This document shows positions 1 to 8,237 of a DNA stretch of 64,000 bases, one piece after another. Numbering within the stretch: position 1 is the first letter of the stretch; every line of letters begins with the position of its first letter. The stretch covers positions 1,408,571 to 1,472,570 of the forward strand of contig NC_021169.1 in NCBI RefSeq assembly GCF_000385565.1, read 5' to 3'. The notes beneath the pieces are model-generated. The model searched no databases, was not told where the DNA came from, and worked only from the letters and a program-made list of their open reading frames with translations. The stretch is from Archaeoglobus sulfaticallidus PM70-1 (GTDB taxonomy: Archaea > Halobacteriota > Archaeoglobi > Archaeoglobales > Archaeoglobaceae). The position numbers were made by a program, and so were the translations under genes.

Positions 1-185
1 TCTGCAAGGAGGGATGACGCATACAGCCCGGCAAAGCTGCCGTAGCTCATATCAAAAACAACCACATCTTCTAAAGCCTCTGGTTTTTCAGGAGCCTTAA
101 ATGGATCGCAGTGTTCTTTCGCCCAGTCACTCCATGGTATATCTTCATATGTGATTGGGCTTTCCTTTTCGAGATTATCATTCAT
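1..185 (-). CDS. Family III (CaiB/BaiF) CoA-transferase, N-terminal fragment cut by window edge
   Basis: The first ~61 residues run off the left edge. After a polar leader, the segment PEALEDVVVFDMSYGSFAGL matches the N-terminal Rossmann-like start of family III CoA-transferases and parallels PLKGIRVLDIGTLIFGPMVA in the gene immediately upstream. The ATG at 185 is preceded by GAGGTGG, which overlaps the stop of the upstream gene. The pair therefore looks translationally coupled, about 10 bp apart. Paired family III subunits occur in benzylsuccinate- and carnitine-type CoA-transferases, so a two-subunit enzyme moving CoA between organic acids is likely. The substrate cannot be told from this fragment. 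Confidence 0.75.
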   Translation of the reverse strand, partial: MNDNLEKESPITYEDIPWSDWAKEHCDPFKAPEKPEALEDVVVFDMSYGSFAGLYASSLLA

Positions 186-195
186 TCAAACCACC

Positions 196-1551
196 TCACG
201 GATAGAACAACCCGCTTTTTCCATCCCAGTCCTTCGGCGGGCATGAGAAGAAGATGTTCTCGTCCCACTTTCCGATAACTCCCTTCTTGTAAAGCTCATC
301 TAGCTCGTCCTTGCTCATTCCAAGCAACCTGATGAATACATGTTCATTGTCTATGCCGTTGGGTCTTGCAGTCCATTTTATCCTGCCGGGTGACTCGCTC
401 ATCTTTGGAACTGGAGCAACCTCTGCCAGTGAGCCGTATATAGGATCATCGTAGATCCATATGGCCTTTCTCGCCCTCCAGTGCTCGTTGTTGTACTGAT
501 CTTCTGAGCTAAAGACTTTGTTGGATGCAAAACCGAACTCTTCGCCGAGATCTTCCAACTCCTTAACGGTCTTCTCTTTGGCCCACTCATGGAGTGCCTG
601 ATATATGACTGTCTGATTCTCCTCCTTAAGTCGCTCATCTGGGTCGGAATACTTCTCATACAGATCTATTCTACCCATTGCCTCGCACAAACCTTTGAAC
701 TCCTTATCCTTGAAGGCTGCTATCGCAACGAAACCATCCTTGCATCTGACAATATCCGAGGGGACTATGGCAACATCCCTGTTACCATATCTCTCTCTGT
801 TCTTTCCTGTTAGCCCGATGTATATCCAGGTCCAGTCCATGTTCCTCAGCAGGTTCTCAGCCTGTGGATGGTCTATATACTGGCCCTCTCCTGTTTTTTC
901 TCTGTAGTATAACGCAACAAGAACTGCAAAAGCACCCATCAAAGCACCATAAAAGTCCCCAATCCACGCTCCGGCTTTCAAAGGCAAACCATCAGGGAAT
1001 CCGGTGGACTCTATAAGGCCGGAGGTTGCCTGTGCAACCGCATCATAGCTCGGCCTAAACGTCCACGGCCCCCACTGTCCGAATCCGGACATGCTGATGT
1101 AGATTATCCTGGGATTTATTTTTCTGATCTGCCTGTATCCAAGACCCCATCTGTCTGTGGTTCCAGGCCTGTAATTCTCAACGAGGACATCTGATCTTTT
1201 AACCAGCCTGTATATGAGTTCTTTACCTTCAGGAGTCCTCATATCGATTGCTATGTGGTACTTGCTGTTGTTTGTCGCTTCAAAACCGGCAGCGAGGTTC
1301 TTGTGGAAATCAGCAAAGGGGGCAAGGGGTCGCATCGTGTCTCCTCTACCTGGCATCTCGACATGTATGACTTCTGCACCAAATTCAGCGAGGTATGTAG
1401 CAACCATGGGCCCGAAAATCAGGGTTCCGATATCCAGGACTCTTATTCCCTTAAGGGGTTCTGGCTTTTCGAAGATTTTTTCTGGATCCATTATCTCCTT
1501 TATGTATTCCGTATATGGCAGGCTATCCAAATCCTTTTCGTGTTCACTCAT
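196..1551 (-). CDS. Family III (CaiB/BaiF) CoA-transferase
   Basis: Transfers CoA between carboxylic acids in the cytoplasm. The 451-residue protein has the full family length. It shows the N-terminal LKGIRVLDIGTLIFGP motif (~residues 33-48), VLVENYRPGTTDRWGLGY (~122-139), and SYDAVAQATSG (~168-178), whose Asp170 aligns with the catalytic aspartate of formyl-CoA transferase. The ATG at 1551 is chosen because AGGTGG lies 4 nt upstream; a TTG one codon earlier is the alternative. It is the promoter-proximal gene of a minus-strand operon with a second CoA-transferase subunit. The substrate is unknown; aromatic or succinate-type acids are plausible given the beta-oxidation genes elsewhere in the window. 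Confidence 0.88.
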   Translation of the reverse strand: MSEHEKDLDSLPYTEYIKEIMDPEKIFEKPEPLKGIRVLDIGTLIFGPMVATYLAEFGAEVIHVEMPGRGDTMRPLAPFADFHKNLAAGFEATNNSKYHIAIDMRTPEGKELIYRLVKRSDVLVENYRPGTTDRWGLGYRQIRKINPRIIYISMSGFGQWGPWTFRPSYDAVAQATSGLIESTGFPDGLPLKAGAWIGDFYGALMGAFAVLVALYYREKTGEGQYIDHPQAENLLRNMDWTWIYIGLTGKNRERYGNRDVAIVPSDIVRCKDGFVAIAAFKDKEFKGLCEAMGRIDLYEKYSDPDERLKEENQTVIYQALHEWAKEKTVKELEDLGEEFGFASNKVFSSEDQYNNEHWRARKAIWIYDDPIYGSLAEVAPVPKMSESPGRIKWTARPNGIDNEHVFIRLLGMSKDELDELYKKGVIGKWDENIFFSCPPKDWDGKSGLFYP

Positions 1552-1595
1552 CAAACCACCTAACTTTAATTATTTTTAGGTATTTTTGTAAGGAG

Positions 1596-1612
1596 ACGAA
1601 TTTAAATTTTTT
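1596..1612 (-). promoter_or_regulatory. Putative TATA box of the CoA-transferase operon
   Basis: An A/T-only stretch (AAATTTAAATTC read on the minus strand) lies about 50 nt upstream of the ATG at 1551, the usual distance for an archaeal TATA box plus a short leader. The rest of the 1555-1779 gap is A/T-rich with no other recognisable element. Confidence 0.4.
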
Positions 1613-1779
1613 TCTATTTTAATTTAATCTGTAATTGGTCAGCTGGCGGATTCATGGGCTTGTTTCGATTCTCTTTATTCTCATGTAATTTTTTAGAGTA
1701 TTTTTATTTATGAAATTATAAATTATTTAGAACTTTTCAACTGACCAAAACTTAAAATCTTCATACTCAGTAACTGACT

Positions 1780-2772
1780 ATGATGTTCAGGTTTTTCCAA
1801 ATAGAGGTCACGAGAAAGTGTAACATGTCCTGTTTGATGTGCCCTCATGCAGTGTTCCCCAAAGAAAGCCTGATCCATATGGACTTTGAGATATTTGAGC
1901 GAATATCTACATATTTCGACAAAACTGAACTGATACACCTTCAGGGATGGGGTGAGCCCCTCCTTCACAGCAGAATTGGCGAGATGATTGCAATAGCAAA
2001 GGACTCCAAAGCGAGCGTGGGTTTGACGACAAATGGCGTTTTGATCAAAAAGTTCGTTGAGGAGCTGCTGAACCTTGATTACATTGCGATTTCAGTTGGA
2101 GGAATCGAGAGACATAAGTTGCTGAGAGGAAACGACTTTCAGAAATTGGTTGAGAATATAAGGCTTCTTTCAGAACTTAGAGGCTCCGCAAATCCAAAAA
2201 TAAACATAACCTACTTGATGACAATAGATAACTTTAAAGAATTACCCGAAGTTATCAGAAAGCTGAATTTTGTTGATGGATTCATCGTAACGAATCTCGA
2301 CTGTGTTTTCAGCGAGAAAGTATATGGGATGAGAGTCTTTGATAGAAAGGATATTCGAAATGAGGTTGAGAAAACTTTAAAGAAATGTGAAGCTCTTGCA
2401 GCAGAACACGGGATAGCATTTAAATCACCTTCAGTTGTCTCAGTGGAGAGAACAATTTGCGATGCTTTTCCTGATTCGGCAGTAGTCTTCTCAGCAGAAG
2501 GAGAGGTTTATCCCTGTGTCTATCTGAACCTGCCATTTGAGAAAATACAGAGAATATTCAGAGGCAGGAAGTTTTTGATTGAGAAACCCAGTTTTGGCAA
2601 TATAACTGAGATGGATCTTGAAGAAATCTGGAACCAAAGAGAGTATAAAGACTTCAGGGATGTTTTTAGAAGGAGAGGTACGAAAATTTTCAGTCTAAAA
2701 CGAATCCTCGGTCTGGAGAGTGTGAACATGCCAGAGTACTGTAAGGGTTGCTATAAGATATATGGCATATAA
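1780..2772 (+). CDS. Radical SAM protein with SPASM-like C-terminus
   Basis: The N-terminus carries the radical-SAM cluster motif C14-x3-C18-x2-C21 (RKCNMSCLMCP), followed by the GWGEPLLH segment (~62-69), typical of SAM binding. The C-terminal part has further cysteines: ICDAF, VYPCVYL and a final PEYCKGC. FGNITEMDLEEIWN before that is typical of SPASM-containing enzymes and suggests extra Fe-S clusters. Family members modify peptides, proteins or cofactors. No precursor peptide or cofactor gene is evident beside it, so the substrate is unknown. Two adjacent ATGs (1780, 1783) are possible starts. No Shine-Dalgarno motif is seen, so the message may be leaderless. Confidence 0.85.
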   Translation: MMFRFFQIEVTRKCNMSCLMCPHAVFPKESLIHMDFEIFERISTYFDKTELIHLQGWGEPLLHSRIGEMIAIAKDSKASVGLTTNGVLIKKFVEELLNLDYIAISVGGIERHKLLRGNDFQKLVENIRLLSELRGSANPKINITYLMTIDNFKELPEVIRKLNFVDGFIVTNLDCVFSEKVYGMRVFDRKDIRNEVEKTLKKCEALAAEHGIAFKSPSVVSVERTICDAFPDSAVVFSAEGEVYPCVYLNLPFEKIQRIFRGRKFLIEKPSFGNITEMDLEEIWNQREYKDFRDVFRRRGTKIFSLKRILGLESVNMPEYCKGCYKIYGI

Positions 2773-2981
2773 CCTGTTGGTAACCGTTGTTGTCATTTTC
2801 TCGTGTTCATAACCATCTAAAACTTTATGCTAAAACTAACAGACCCAATATATGGACAGAAATCGAATTTACGAATTATGAAAACATTTGCCAGCAGAAT
2901 TTGACAAAATCCCAATTGAATAAAAAAGGATAGGTTTAGAATGCTTTGCGCTTAATTGTACTTAACAATAAAAAATTAAAC

Positions 2982-3647
2982 CTAAATCCTCTTACCCTTG
3001 ACCCTCTCGATGTCGAACTTGGCTTTATCGGATATGTGCATAACTGCGAGAGTTCCGGCCATAACCGGGTCGCTCACAACGACATCTGCAACCCTTGGAA
3101 CTGTACCAAACATGTTCAGCGAAATAACAGGAATTCCAGCCTTCCTGAGCTTTTTAACCTCTTCCGTTATCTGTCCGCCCATTAAACCCCCTGCAAGAAC
3201 AAGAATTTCTGCCCTATGGAGTCTTGAAACAGCTCTGACAGCTTCAGCAAGCTCCTCTTCGCCAATTATCGGCATGGTATCCACGCTTATCCTCTCTCCT
3301 CTCAGGTTGTGCCTGTCCGCTTCGCTTATCGCACCGAGTGCAACCTGAGACACTAAAGCTCCTCCACCAAAAATCAGCACCCTTTTACCGAATACCTGCT
3401 CGAAGGGCTTTTCCTCTGTTATCTCGATAACAGTATCCATTTTTGAGATCTCGTCCTTTATCTTTTCGAAGTCTCCCCCCTCTATCTCGAGATATATCAG
3501 TGCATTTCCTGCATACTCTCCATACTTTATGAGAAATGTCTGAGCGTAGCTGATATTTCCCTGATTATCTGCGACTATTCTGGTTATGTCTCTGAGCACA
3601 CCAATCTTGTTCCTTACGATCATCTGAATAGCTCTTACGCTGTCCAT
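2982..3647 (-). CDS. ACT-domain protein, DUF5612-like
   Basis: 221 residues. The N-terminal ~75 form an ACT domain (RAIQMIVRNKIGVLRDITRI). This is followed by an alpha/beta domain with GKRVLIFGGGALVSQVALGA (~96-115) and a glycine-rich ILVLAGGLMGGQITEEVKKL segment. The arrangement matches archaeal ACT proteins with a C-terminal DUF5612 domain, presumed amino-acid sensors; the role is unproven. It starts 2 nt after the stop of the upstream AsnC-type gene at 3650, so the two are almost certainly co-transcribed. The pairing of two small-molecule-binding proteins suggests an amino-acid-responsive pair. Confidence 0.75.
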   Translation of the reverse strand: MDSVRAIQMIVRNKIGVLRDITRIVADNQGNISYAQTFLIKYGEYAGNALIYLEIEGGDFEKIKDEISKMDTVIEITEEKPFEQVFGKRVLIFGGGALVSQVALGAISEADRHNLRGERISVDTMPIIGEEELAEAVRAVSRLHRAEILVLAGGLMGGQITEEVKKLRKAGIPVISLNMFGTVPRVADVVVSDPVMAGTLAVMHISDKAKFDIERVKGKRI

Positions 3648-3649
3648 GC

Positions 3650-3883
3650 TCAGAACTTTGCCCCGGTTAATGTTTTGGTCTCTATAACTCCATCGAGGGA
3701 TCTGATTTTGTTAACAACAACATCGCTGAGTTCCTCAAAGTCTCTGACAACTATCTTCGCGATCAAATCGTATTCGCCGAAGAGCGGATAAAGCTCCTCT
3801 ATTTCCTCAAGTTCTGCGAGCTTTTCATATACTTCTTTCTCCTTCTTTGGAGAGATTTTAACGAGCACAAACCCCAGTGCCAT
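3650..3883 (-). CDS. Stand-alone Lrp/AsnC ligand-binding (RAM) domain protein
   Basis: The 77-residue protein consists only of the C-terminal effector domain of Lrp/AsnC regulators (GFVLVKISPKKEKEVYEKL, then LYPLFGEYDLIAKIVVRDFE). There is no helix-turn-helix. Such stand-alone RAM proteins bind amino acids and oligomerise, and may modulate full-length Lrp regulators or enzymes. It is the first gene of an operon with the ACT/DUF5612 gene. Confidence 0.85.
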   Translation of the reverse strand: MALGFVLVKISPKKEKEVYEKLAELEEIEELYPLFGEYDLIAKIVVRDFEELSDVVVNKIRSLDGVIETKTLTGAKF

Positions 3884-3946
3884 CAGTACAATTAACGGTT
3901 GGCAGTATTAAAGTTTTATTCTTTTTAATTTTAATCATTTTTATAA

Positions 3947-4771
3947 TTAATCTCCTTTAACCTCTTTCTTCAACCACTCAGGCAGAGCGAAAGATGCTAC
4001 ATGCAAGTCGGGATTGTAATGTTTTGTGGAGATCTTTCTTTCCAACCATCTTTGCTTTATTTTATCATAGTCAGGCTCTATCTCGTTCTTTGAGGCGATC
4101 ATATAACTCCACAGTCCGAGGGGATATGTGGGGACGAAGTTTATGTATATCCTGTAGTTCTCGAACGCCTTTTTAATGCTCTTGTATATCTCGATGAAAT
4201 ATTCTTTCTGAATGAACGGCGACTGGGCCTGGGTTGCGAAGATGTTCGAGATTCTTTTACAGTTGTTGAAGAAGTCTTCTTTCACGAGACTCTCACTTAC
4301 TGGATTCGGATCGGTTCCATCAACTATCACAACATCGAATCTCTCCTTACAGTTCTCAACATACTCCATTCCATCCTCTATGAGAACGGTTACTCTCTCG
4401 TCCTCCAGAGCACCCCCATCAATCCCGATGTATTTCCTGCAGGCGTTTATGACGGTATCATCTATCTCAACCATAACAACCTCGTCAGGGTTGTGCTTCA
4501 GTACCTCCCTTACAGTCCCTCCATCTCCTCCACCAATAACCAGAATCTTTTTCGGCTCATCAACCATGAATAGAGGAACATGAACCAGCATTTCATGATA
4601 GAATGATTCATCTCTCTCAGTAAGCTGTATTTTCCCATCTAAAACGAGCATCTTTCCGAAACCAGCAGTTTCGAATATCTGAATGTGCTGAATCCCCTTA
4701 CTTTCAAAGAGGGTTTCCTTTACCTTTATCATCAACGCCGAATCATCGTAATACTCTATGAACCAACTCAT
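3947..4771 (-). CDS. speE: Polyamine aminopropyltransferase (spermidine synthase)
   Basis: The 274-residue protein transfers an aminopropyl group from decarboxylated S-adenosylmethionine to a diamine. The family signatures are intact: VLDGKIQLTERDESFYHEML (~44-63), the dcSAM-binding ILVIGGGDGGTVREVLKHNP (~76-95), and VVIVDGTDPNP (~147-157) with the catalytic aspartate region. Archaeal enzymes often accept agmatine or long polyamines, so exact substrate specificity is uncertain. It fits with the pyruvoyl arginine decarboxylase at 45999, which makes agmatine. S-methylthioribose-1-phosphate isomerase (61326) may recycle the methylthioadenosine by-product. Confidence 0.93.
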   Translation of the reverse strand: MSWFIEYYDDSALMIKVKETLFESKGIQHIQIFETAGFGKMLVLDGKIQLTERDESFYHEMLVHVPLFMVDEPKKILVIGGGDGGTVREVLKHNPDEVVMVEIDDTVINACRKYIGIDGGALEDERVTVLIEDGMEYVENCKERFDVVIVDGTDPNPVSESLVKEDFFNNCKRISNIFATQAQSPFIQKEYFIEIYKSIKKAFENYRIYINFVPTYPLGLWSYMIASKNEIEPDYDKIKQRWLERKISTKHYNPDLHVASFALPEWLKKEVKGD

Positions 4772-4831
4772 ATACTAGCTACAACCGCGGGAATTTAATC
4801 CTTTTCAAAAACAATTAATCTTTCAGTTTTT

Positions 4832-4911
4832 AGTAACTTAACCCGGTTGTTGCACATCGTGGATGTTGTTACAGTAACTTAAGAAAAATCTCACATCGTG
4901 TAAGTTGTGTC
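4832..4911. repeat. Two imperfect ~40-bp direct repeats
   Basis: AGTAACTTA occurs at 4832 and 4873, and CACATCGTG at 4853 and 4892. Each copy of the second core is followed by a GTTGT-containing stretch (GATGTTGTTAC, TAAGTTGTGTC). The two units are about 40 bp each and lie upstream of speE and downstream of the CAP-lipoprotein gene. They could be tandem operators or the remnant of a duplication. There are only two copies and the spacers are not variable, so this is not a CRISPR. Confidence 0.5.
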
Positions 4912-5032
4912 CAAGACTCTTGGAAGCTGGGTCACAAAAAAGGGTCTTGGATCCATCAAGACTCATCTTCACTACTCACATCTCACTCTCCATTCAATAT
5001 CGATATCATATGATGGCCCAAAAACCAATCCC

Positions 5033-6193
5033 TCAGGGATAATATTTAATTTTAATATTAATCTCAACACCATCATAAGTCCTAGAGTAAACGAATAATC
5101 CAGTTCCGACACTGGCGTTGAGAGTTTTTTCGAATGTTTTAGTACTTTCTTTGTAGTATATCTTTTTGAAGCTCTGACTTTTCAAAAAACGATCGAACTG
5201 TTCTTTATCTGGAACGATGTAAACATCTATTGGTTTGGAAGATTCAACCTTGACCGAAACTGGTACTGTTATGTCAAACCCCAACCCCGGATCGTTGAGA
5301 TAGAAAAATGAAGCATACTTTACATTGAGTGTGATATTGTGTTCCTCTTCCAATCCAACCACATTCATCGTAATGAAGCAAGTGTTCTCTTCGCAGTATG
5401 CTCCAACACCAGCGTCGGAAAATAGATTATCTATATCCAGAATAATAGATCTATGGCCCGGACTTTCAAGCCACCCCTCTACGGCGGCTCTGGCAATCGA
5501 AGTTTCATTGTCTTTCGGACCTAAACCAGTCTGATATGAGAGAACCTCTCCAGATACTATGAAAAACATCCCACTCTCCTTCAATCTGTCGTAATGGTCT
5601 TTTCCCTCAGGACTCGTATGCGCAAAATAGTTTCTTTCACCCATATCTTTGCTGTGATTGTAAGCGACTGCTCTTACCCAATCATTCCACTTATAAGGTT
5701 TCAAACCCGCTTTCTCTCTTTCATGATTGACAAATCTAAGAACTTCTCGCTCAATAAGTGTTGTATTTAATTTCGATGCATCGAAAGTGATGCGATCAAT
5801 GTCTTCTTTGAAGACATAATATTTCACCCCAGAATACTCTTGCAAGTTAGACTCATTTAGTTCGAACCTGAATTCAAACGGTTCTCCGCTATAAGTGCCT
5901 TTCAATACTACGATCCCAGGATATAAGATATCAACAGGTAAAGATAATCCCCCATTAGTTGTTTTTCCCAAAAATTTTCCATTGAGGTATACTTCGCCAT
6001 TAAGTGATTCACCAGTTTCATTAATGTAAAAGTAAAAGCTGAATTTTTTTGGAGTTGGTAGAGGCGTCAAAGTCTCTATAGTTTCCAAAGTCGGCATGGA
6101 TGTAGGAGTTTCAACGGATTCTTGTTGTTTCTCAGCACAACCGAGATATAAAATCGTAAAAGTGAAGATTATTATTATCCAGTACTTGTTCAT
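5033..6193 (-). CDS. CAP/SCP-domain lipoprotein
   Basis: 386 residues. An N-terminal hydrophobic signal ends in a lipobox (ILYLGC, Cys19), followed by a Thr/Pro-rich linker. This indicates a surface lipoprotein anchored outside the membrane. The middle contains a CAP (cysteine-rich secretory/PR-1) domain: LRFVNHEREKAGLKPYKWND, YNHSKDMGERNYFAHTSPEG and VEGWLESPGHRSIIL. The C-terminal ~90 residues are beta-rich and unassigned. CAP proteins in prokaryotes are poorly understood extracellular proteins. The RBS GGGTGA lies just upstream of the ATG at 6193. The right end of the TnpB element sits only ~78 bp upstream, so its original promoter may have been displaced. Confidence 0.8.
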   Translation of the reverse strand: MNKYWIIIIFTFTILYLGCAEKQQESVETPTSMPTLETIETLTPLPTPKKFSFYFYINETGESLNGEVYLNGKFLGKTTNGGLSLPVDILYPGIVVLKGTYSGEPFEFRFELNESNLQEYSGVKYYVFKEDIDRITFDASKLNTTLIEREVLRFVNHEREKAGLKPYKWNDWVRAVAYNHSKDMGERNYFAHTSPEGKDHYDRLKESGMFFIVSGEVLSYQTGLGPKDNETSIARAAVEGWLESPGHRSIILDIDNLFSDAGVGAYCEENTCFITMNVVGLEEEHNITLNVKYASFFYLNDPGLGFDITVPVSVKVESSKPIDVYIVPDKEQFDRFLKSQSFKKIYYKESTKTFEKTLNASVGTGLFVYSRTYDGVEINIKIKYYP

Positions 6194-6270
6194 AGTTCAC
6201 CCTCACTTCTTACTTCGCATATATATTGAAATATTTTAAGCTGTCGGAAAGCATCACGAGCTGGGTGAAG

Positions 6271-7640
6271 GTGAACTACTCCGCCCTCACGGACGGAACT
6301 TCCTGTTTCATCGAGAGAACTTGCCCTGCGATCACCTCTCGGTAGGAGATCACGCAGGGTAGAGGTTCTCCCTCCACAGGCGTTCGGGAGCGTCCCATCC
6401 CCACATCCAGAATGTTGAGGGAGGCGTTGTAGTCTCTGTCCGCCTCCCAACCGCATATAGGACAGGTGAAGGTTCGATCGTGTAGTTTCAGGTTATTTAC
6501 GATGTAACCACACATGGCACATCTCTTCGAGGTATTCTTCGGATTTACTTTGACTACTGTGCGAGCAGCTCTTTCAGCCTTCTCGCACAATAGCCTTACG
6601 AACTTTGACCAGGCAGAATCCGTTATGTGTCTGTTGAGGGTTGTAGAGCTACCGTTTTCTGCCATCTCTTTAACGTTTAAGTCTTCTACGACCATTATGT
6701 CGTAGTTGTTGACGTAGTAACGGGAGAGTTTGTGCAGGAAGTCGTTACGTTGATTTTCCAGCTTCTCGTAGAGTTTGGCCAGCCCGATCCTTACTTTCTC
6801 TCTGTTCTTGGAGCCTTTTTGCTTTCTTGATAGCTGTTTCTGCACCTTCTTGATTTTCTCAAGGGTTCTATCAAGATATTTTGGGTGCTCGAAGTAGTTG
6901 CCATCGGAGTCGACGCAGAAATGAGTGATACCTACATCAATTCCTATAGCTCTACCCGTAGGAGGTAGTGGTTGCTTATCGACTTCAGCCTGAACGATGG
7001 CATACCACTTTCCTGACTTAGTTCTTTTGATGATTACGCCCTTGATCTTACCGCCAATGGATCGATGCAATCTGATGGGGATGTCGCCAACCTTAGACAG
7101 AGATAGTTTCTTCCTATCAAAGTCGATCTTGAACCCCGACTGGTTGAAGTTGAGGGTCTTGAAGGAGTTCGGTGAGGTCTTGTAGCGAAGCCAACCGACT
7201 TTCACCCCCTTCTTTCTCAGTTCGTTCAGGGAAGATATATTGCTCCGGAGCTGGTAATTCACCATCTGCAAAACCTTGGAGTACACCTTACTCAGTTCGG
7301 GTTTTTCTTCTCGCTTGATTCTGACGATAAGTGATTGAGTATCTTCTCGTCTTATCCTTCTACCTTCCTTCCTTGCCTTGTTTACCTCTGAAAGTAAGCG
7401 GTTGTATAACCATCTACATAGCTCAAGCTGTTCATTGAGCTTAGCCTGAACGGTCTTGGAAGGATAAATGCGAAACCTGTAGCTGATCAGCATGATTTTC
7501 ACCTGTGAGGAGTTTTGTGTTTTATCTATCCAATTTATGATCTGCATTTCACGAATATATATCTTGAGAGTGGTGTGAAAGTTTTAGCGGGCTCTCATCC
7601 CCTCACTCACACACGCAAGGGGACTTCCCGACCGTGATCG
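6271..7640 (-). mobile_element. orfB-only IS200/IS605-family (IS1341-type) element
   Basis: The element comprises a single tnpB gene with candidate subterminal hairpins at both sides. The right end is defined by the tnpB stop codon running into TAGTTCACC, with an imperfect hairpin (CCGCCC 6281-6286 / GGACGG 6291-6296) inside the last codons. That is the classical arrangement in this group. The left-end candidate is a hairpin with CCCCT (7599-7603) and AGGGG (7618-7622); the exact left boundary is not determined. No tnpA (Y1 transposase) is present, so mobilisation would need one in trans. Confidence 0.7.
6276..7493 (-). CDS. tnpB: TnpB RNA-guided nuclease (IS200/IS605 OrfB)
   Basis: 405 residues when started at the ATG at 7493, which has GGTGA 5 nt upstream; the frame extends 18 codons further upstream. 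TnpB proteins are RuvC-like, omega-RNA-guided DNA endonucleases ancestral to Cas12. The catalytic residues look intact: Asp186 in GIDVG, Glu270 in VVEDL and Asp354 in ADRDYNAS. The zinc ribbon C325-x2-C328 ... C344-x2-C347 is complete. The N-terminal HTH region (YRFRIYPSKTVQAKLNEQLE) is present. The final codons overlap the right-end hairpin, so the omega-RNA would be encoded at the 3' end of this transcript. Its guide would be the flanking DNA below 6271. It looks functional rather than decayed. Confidence 0.92.
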   Translation of the reverse strand: MLISYRFRIYPSKTVQAKLNEQLELCRWLYNRLLSEVNKARKEGRRIRREDTQSLIVRIKREEKPELSKVYSKVLQMVNYQLRSNISSLNELRKKGVKVGWLRYKTSPNSFKTLNFNQSGFKIDFDRKKLSLSKVGDIPIRLHRSIGGKIKGVIIKRTKSGKWYAIVQAEVDKQPLPPTGRAIGIDVGITHFCVDSDGNYFEHPKYLDRTLEKIKKVQKQLSRKQKGSKNREKVRIGLAKLYEKLENQRNDFLHKLSRYYVNNYDIMVVEDLNVKEMAENGSSTTLNRHITDSAWSKFVRLLCEKAERAARTVVKVNPKNTSKRCAMCGYIVNNLKLHDRTFTCPICGWEADRDYNASLNILDVGMGRSRTPVEGEPLPCVISYREVIAGQVLSMKQEVPSVRAE

Positions 7641-7931
7641 TTAAAGGTGGAACTAAACGGAAAAATGAGCTTTCAGAATTCAGCTATACAACTTTCGCAG
7701 CATTCTAGCAGTCAACCCCGTCAATAGGAAAATTTCTAAAGAGATACTTCAAGAGGAATCTTTGTGAATCTGGCTTCTCTTCTAATAAAAGGGGGTTTGG
7801 ATGAGTGGTAAGGTAGAAAAAGGAGGATAGAAGGGAGATGACTCTGTTCGCTGTTGGGCTGTGGCACAACATATTTGCGATTAGGTTGGTGAGGTAGTTT
7901 TGTCCCAAAATCAACTTCACCCTCTAAATTT

Positions 7932-7967
7932 GTGAACTACTCACCGTCTAAAGACGGTGGCTTCTCC
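7932..7967 (-). repeat. Solo IS200/IS605 right-end hairpin
   Basis: A perfect 8-bp stem (CACCGTCT 7942-7949 / AGACGGTG 7952-7959, 2-nt loop) is followed, on the minus strand, by GAGTAGTTCAC. This is the same stop-codon/TTCAC end that terminates the intact tnpB at 6271. No tnpB reading frame is attached. It appears to be the leftover right end of a second, related element in the same orientation. Confidence 0.55.
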
Positions 7968-8020
7968 CCTCGTACTCTGTTTTGCTAACAAGTACACTGT
8001 ATACTGGGGGAGTTTGGGGC

Positions 8021-8170
8021 TAGTTCACCGGCTTAAGCGGTCACAGACCGCAACCCAGCCCTGCTCCTCAGCATATAGCCGAGGAGCCTGTTATCTACGC
8101 ATACTATGCTTATTCAACAAAATATTTAAGAATTCCGCAATTCATCCACCGGTTAAAACCGGTGGTCTTC
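8021..8170 (-). repeat. Cluster of hairpins: second IS605-type end, possible omega-RNA-like remnant
   Basis: Three perfect inverted repeats lie in 150 bp: GCGGTC/GACCGC (8037-8042/8046-8051), GCTCCTC/GAGGAGC (8063-8069/8081-8087) and CCACCGGTT/AACCGGTGG (8146-8154/8157-8165). On the minus strand the last one reads R-P-P-V-L-T-G-G-stop, a typical TnpB C-terminus overlapping its terminal hairpin. There is also a TAGTTCACC string at 8021 on the plus strand. Neither side has an intact transposase. The 7641-7931 stretch between this area and the TnpB element contains no recognisable gene. Confidence 0.5.
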
Positions 8171-8175
8171 TTGCG

Positions 8176-8190
8176 GAGGTCTTATAAATT
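8176..8190 (+). promoter_or_regulatory. Putative TATA box of the CBS-domain gene
   Basis: CTTATAAATTTAAAG lies about 50 nt upstream of the ATG at 8238, matching the archaeal TATA consensus (TTTATAWA-like). It sits directly beyond the last IS605 hairpin, so the gene's promoter appears intact. Confidence 0.5.
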
Positions 8191-8237
8191 TAAAGATACA
8201 ATAATACAGTACTGACAAAAAAAACAGAGGTGATTGA

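Noticed and set aside
4832-4911. Possible two-repeat CRISPR
   Set aside because: Only two imperfect units, cores separated by similar rather than unique spacers, no cas genes in the window.
7705-7920. 71-codon minus-strand frame upstream of tnpB
   Set aside because: No RBS, no recognisable protein family, and it lies within IS605 debris.
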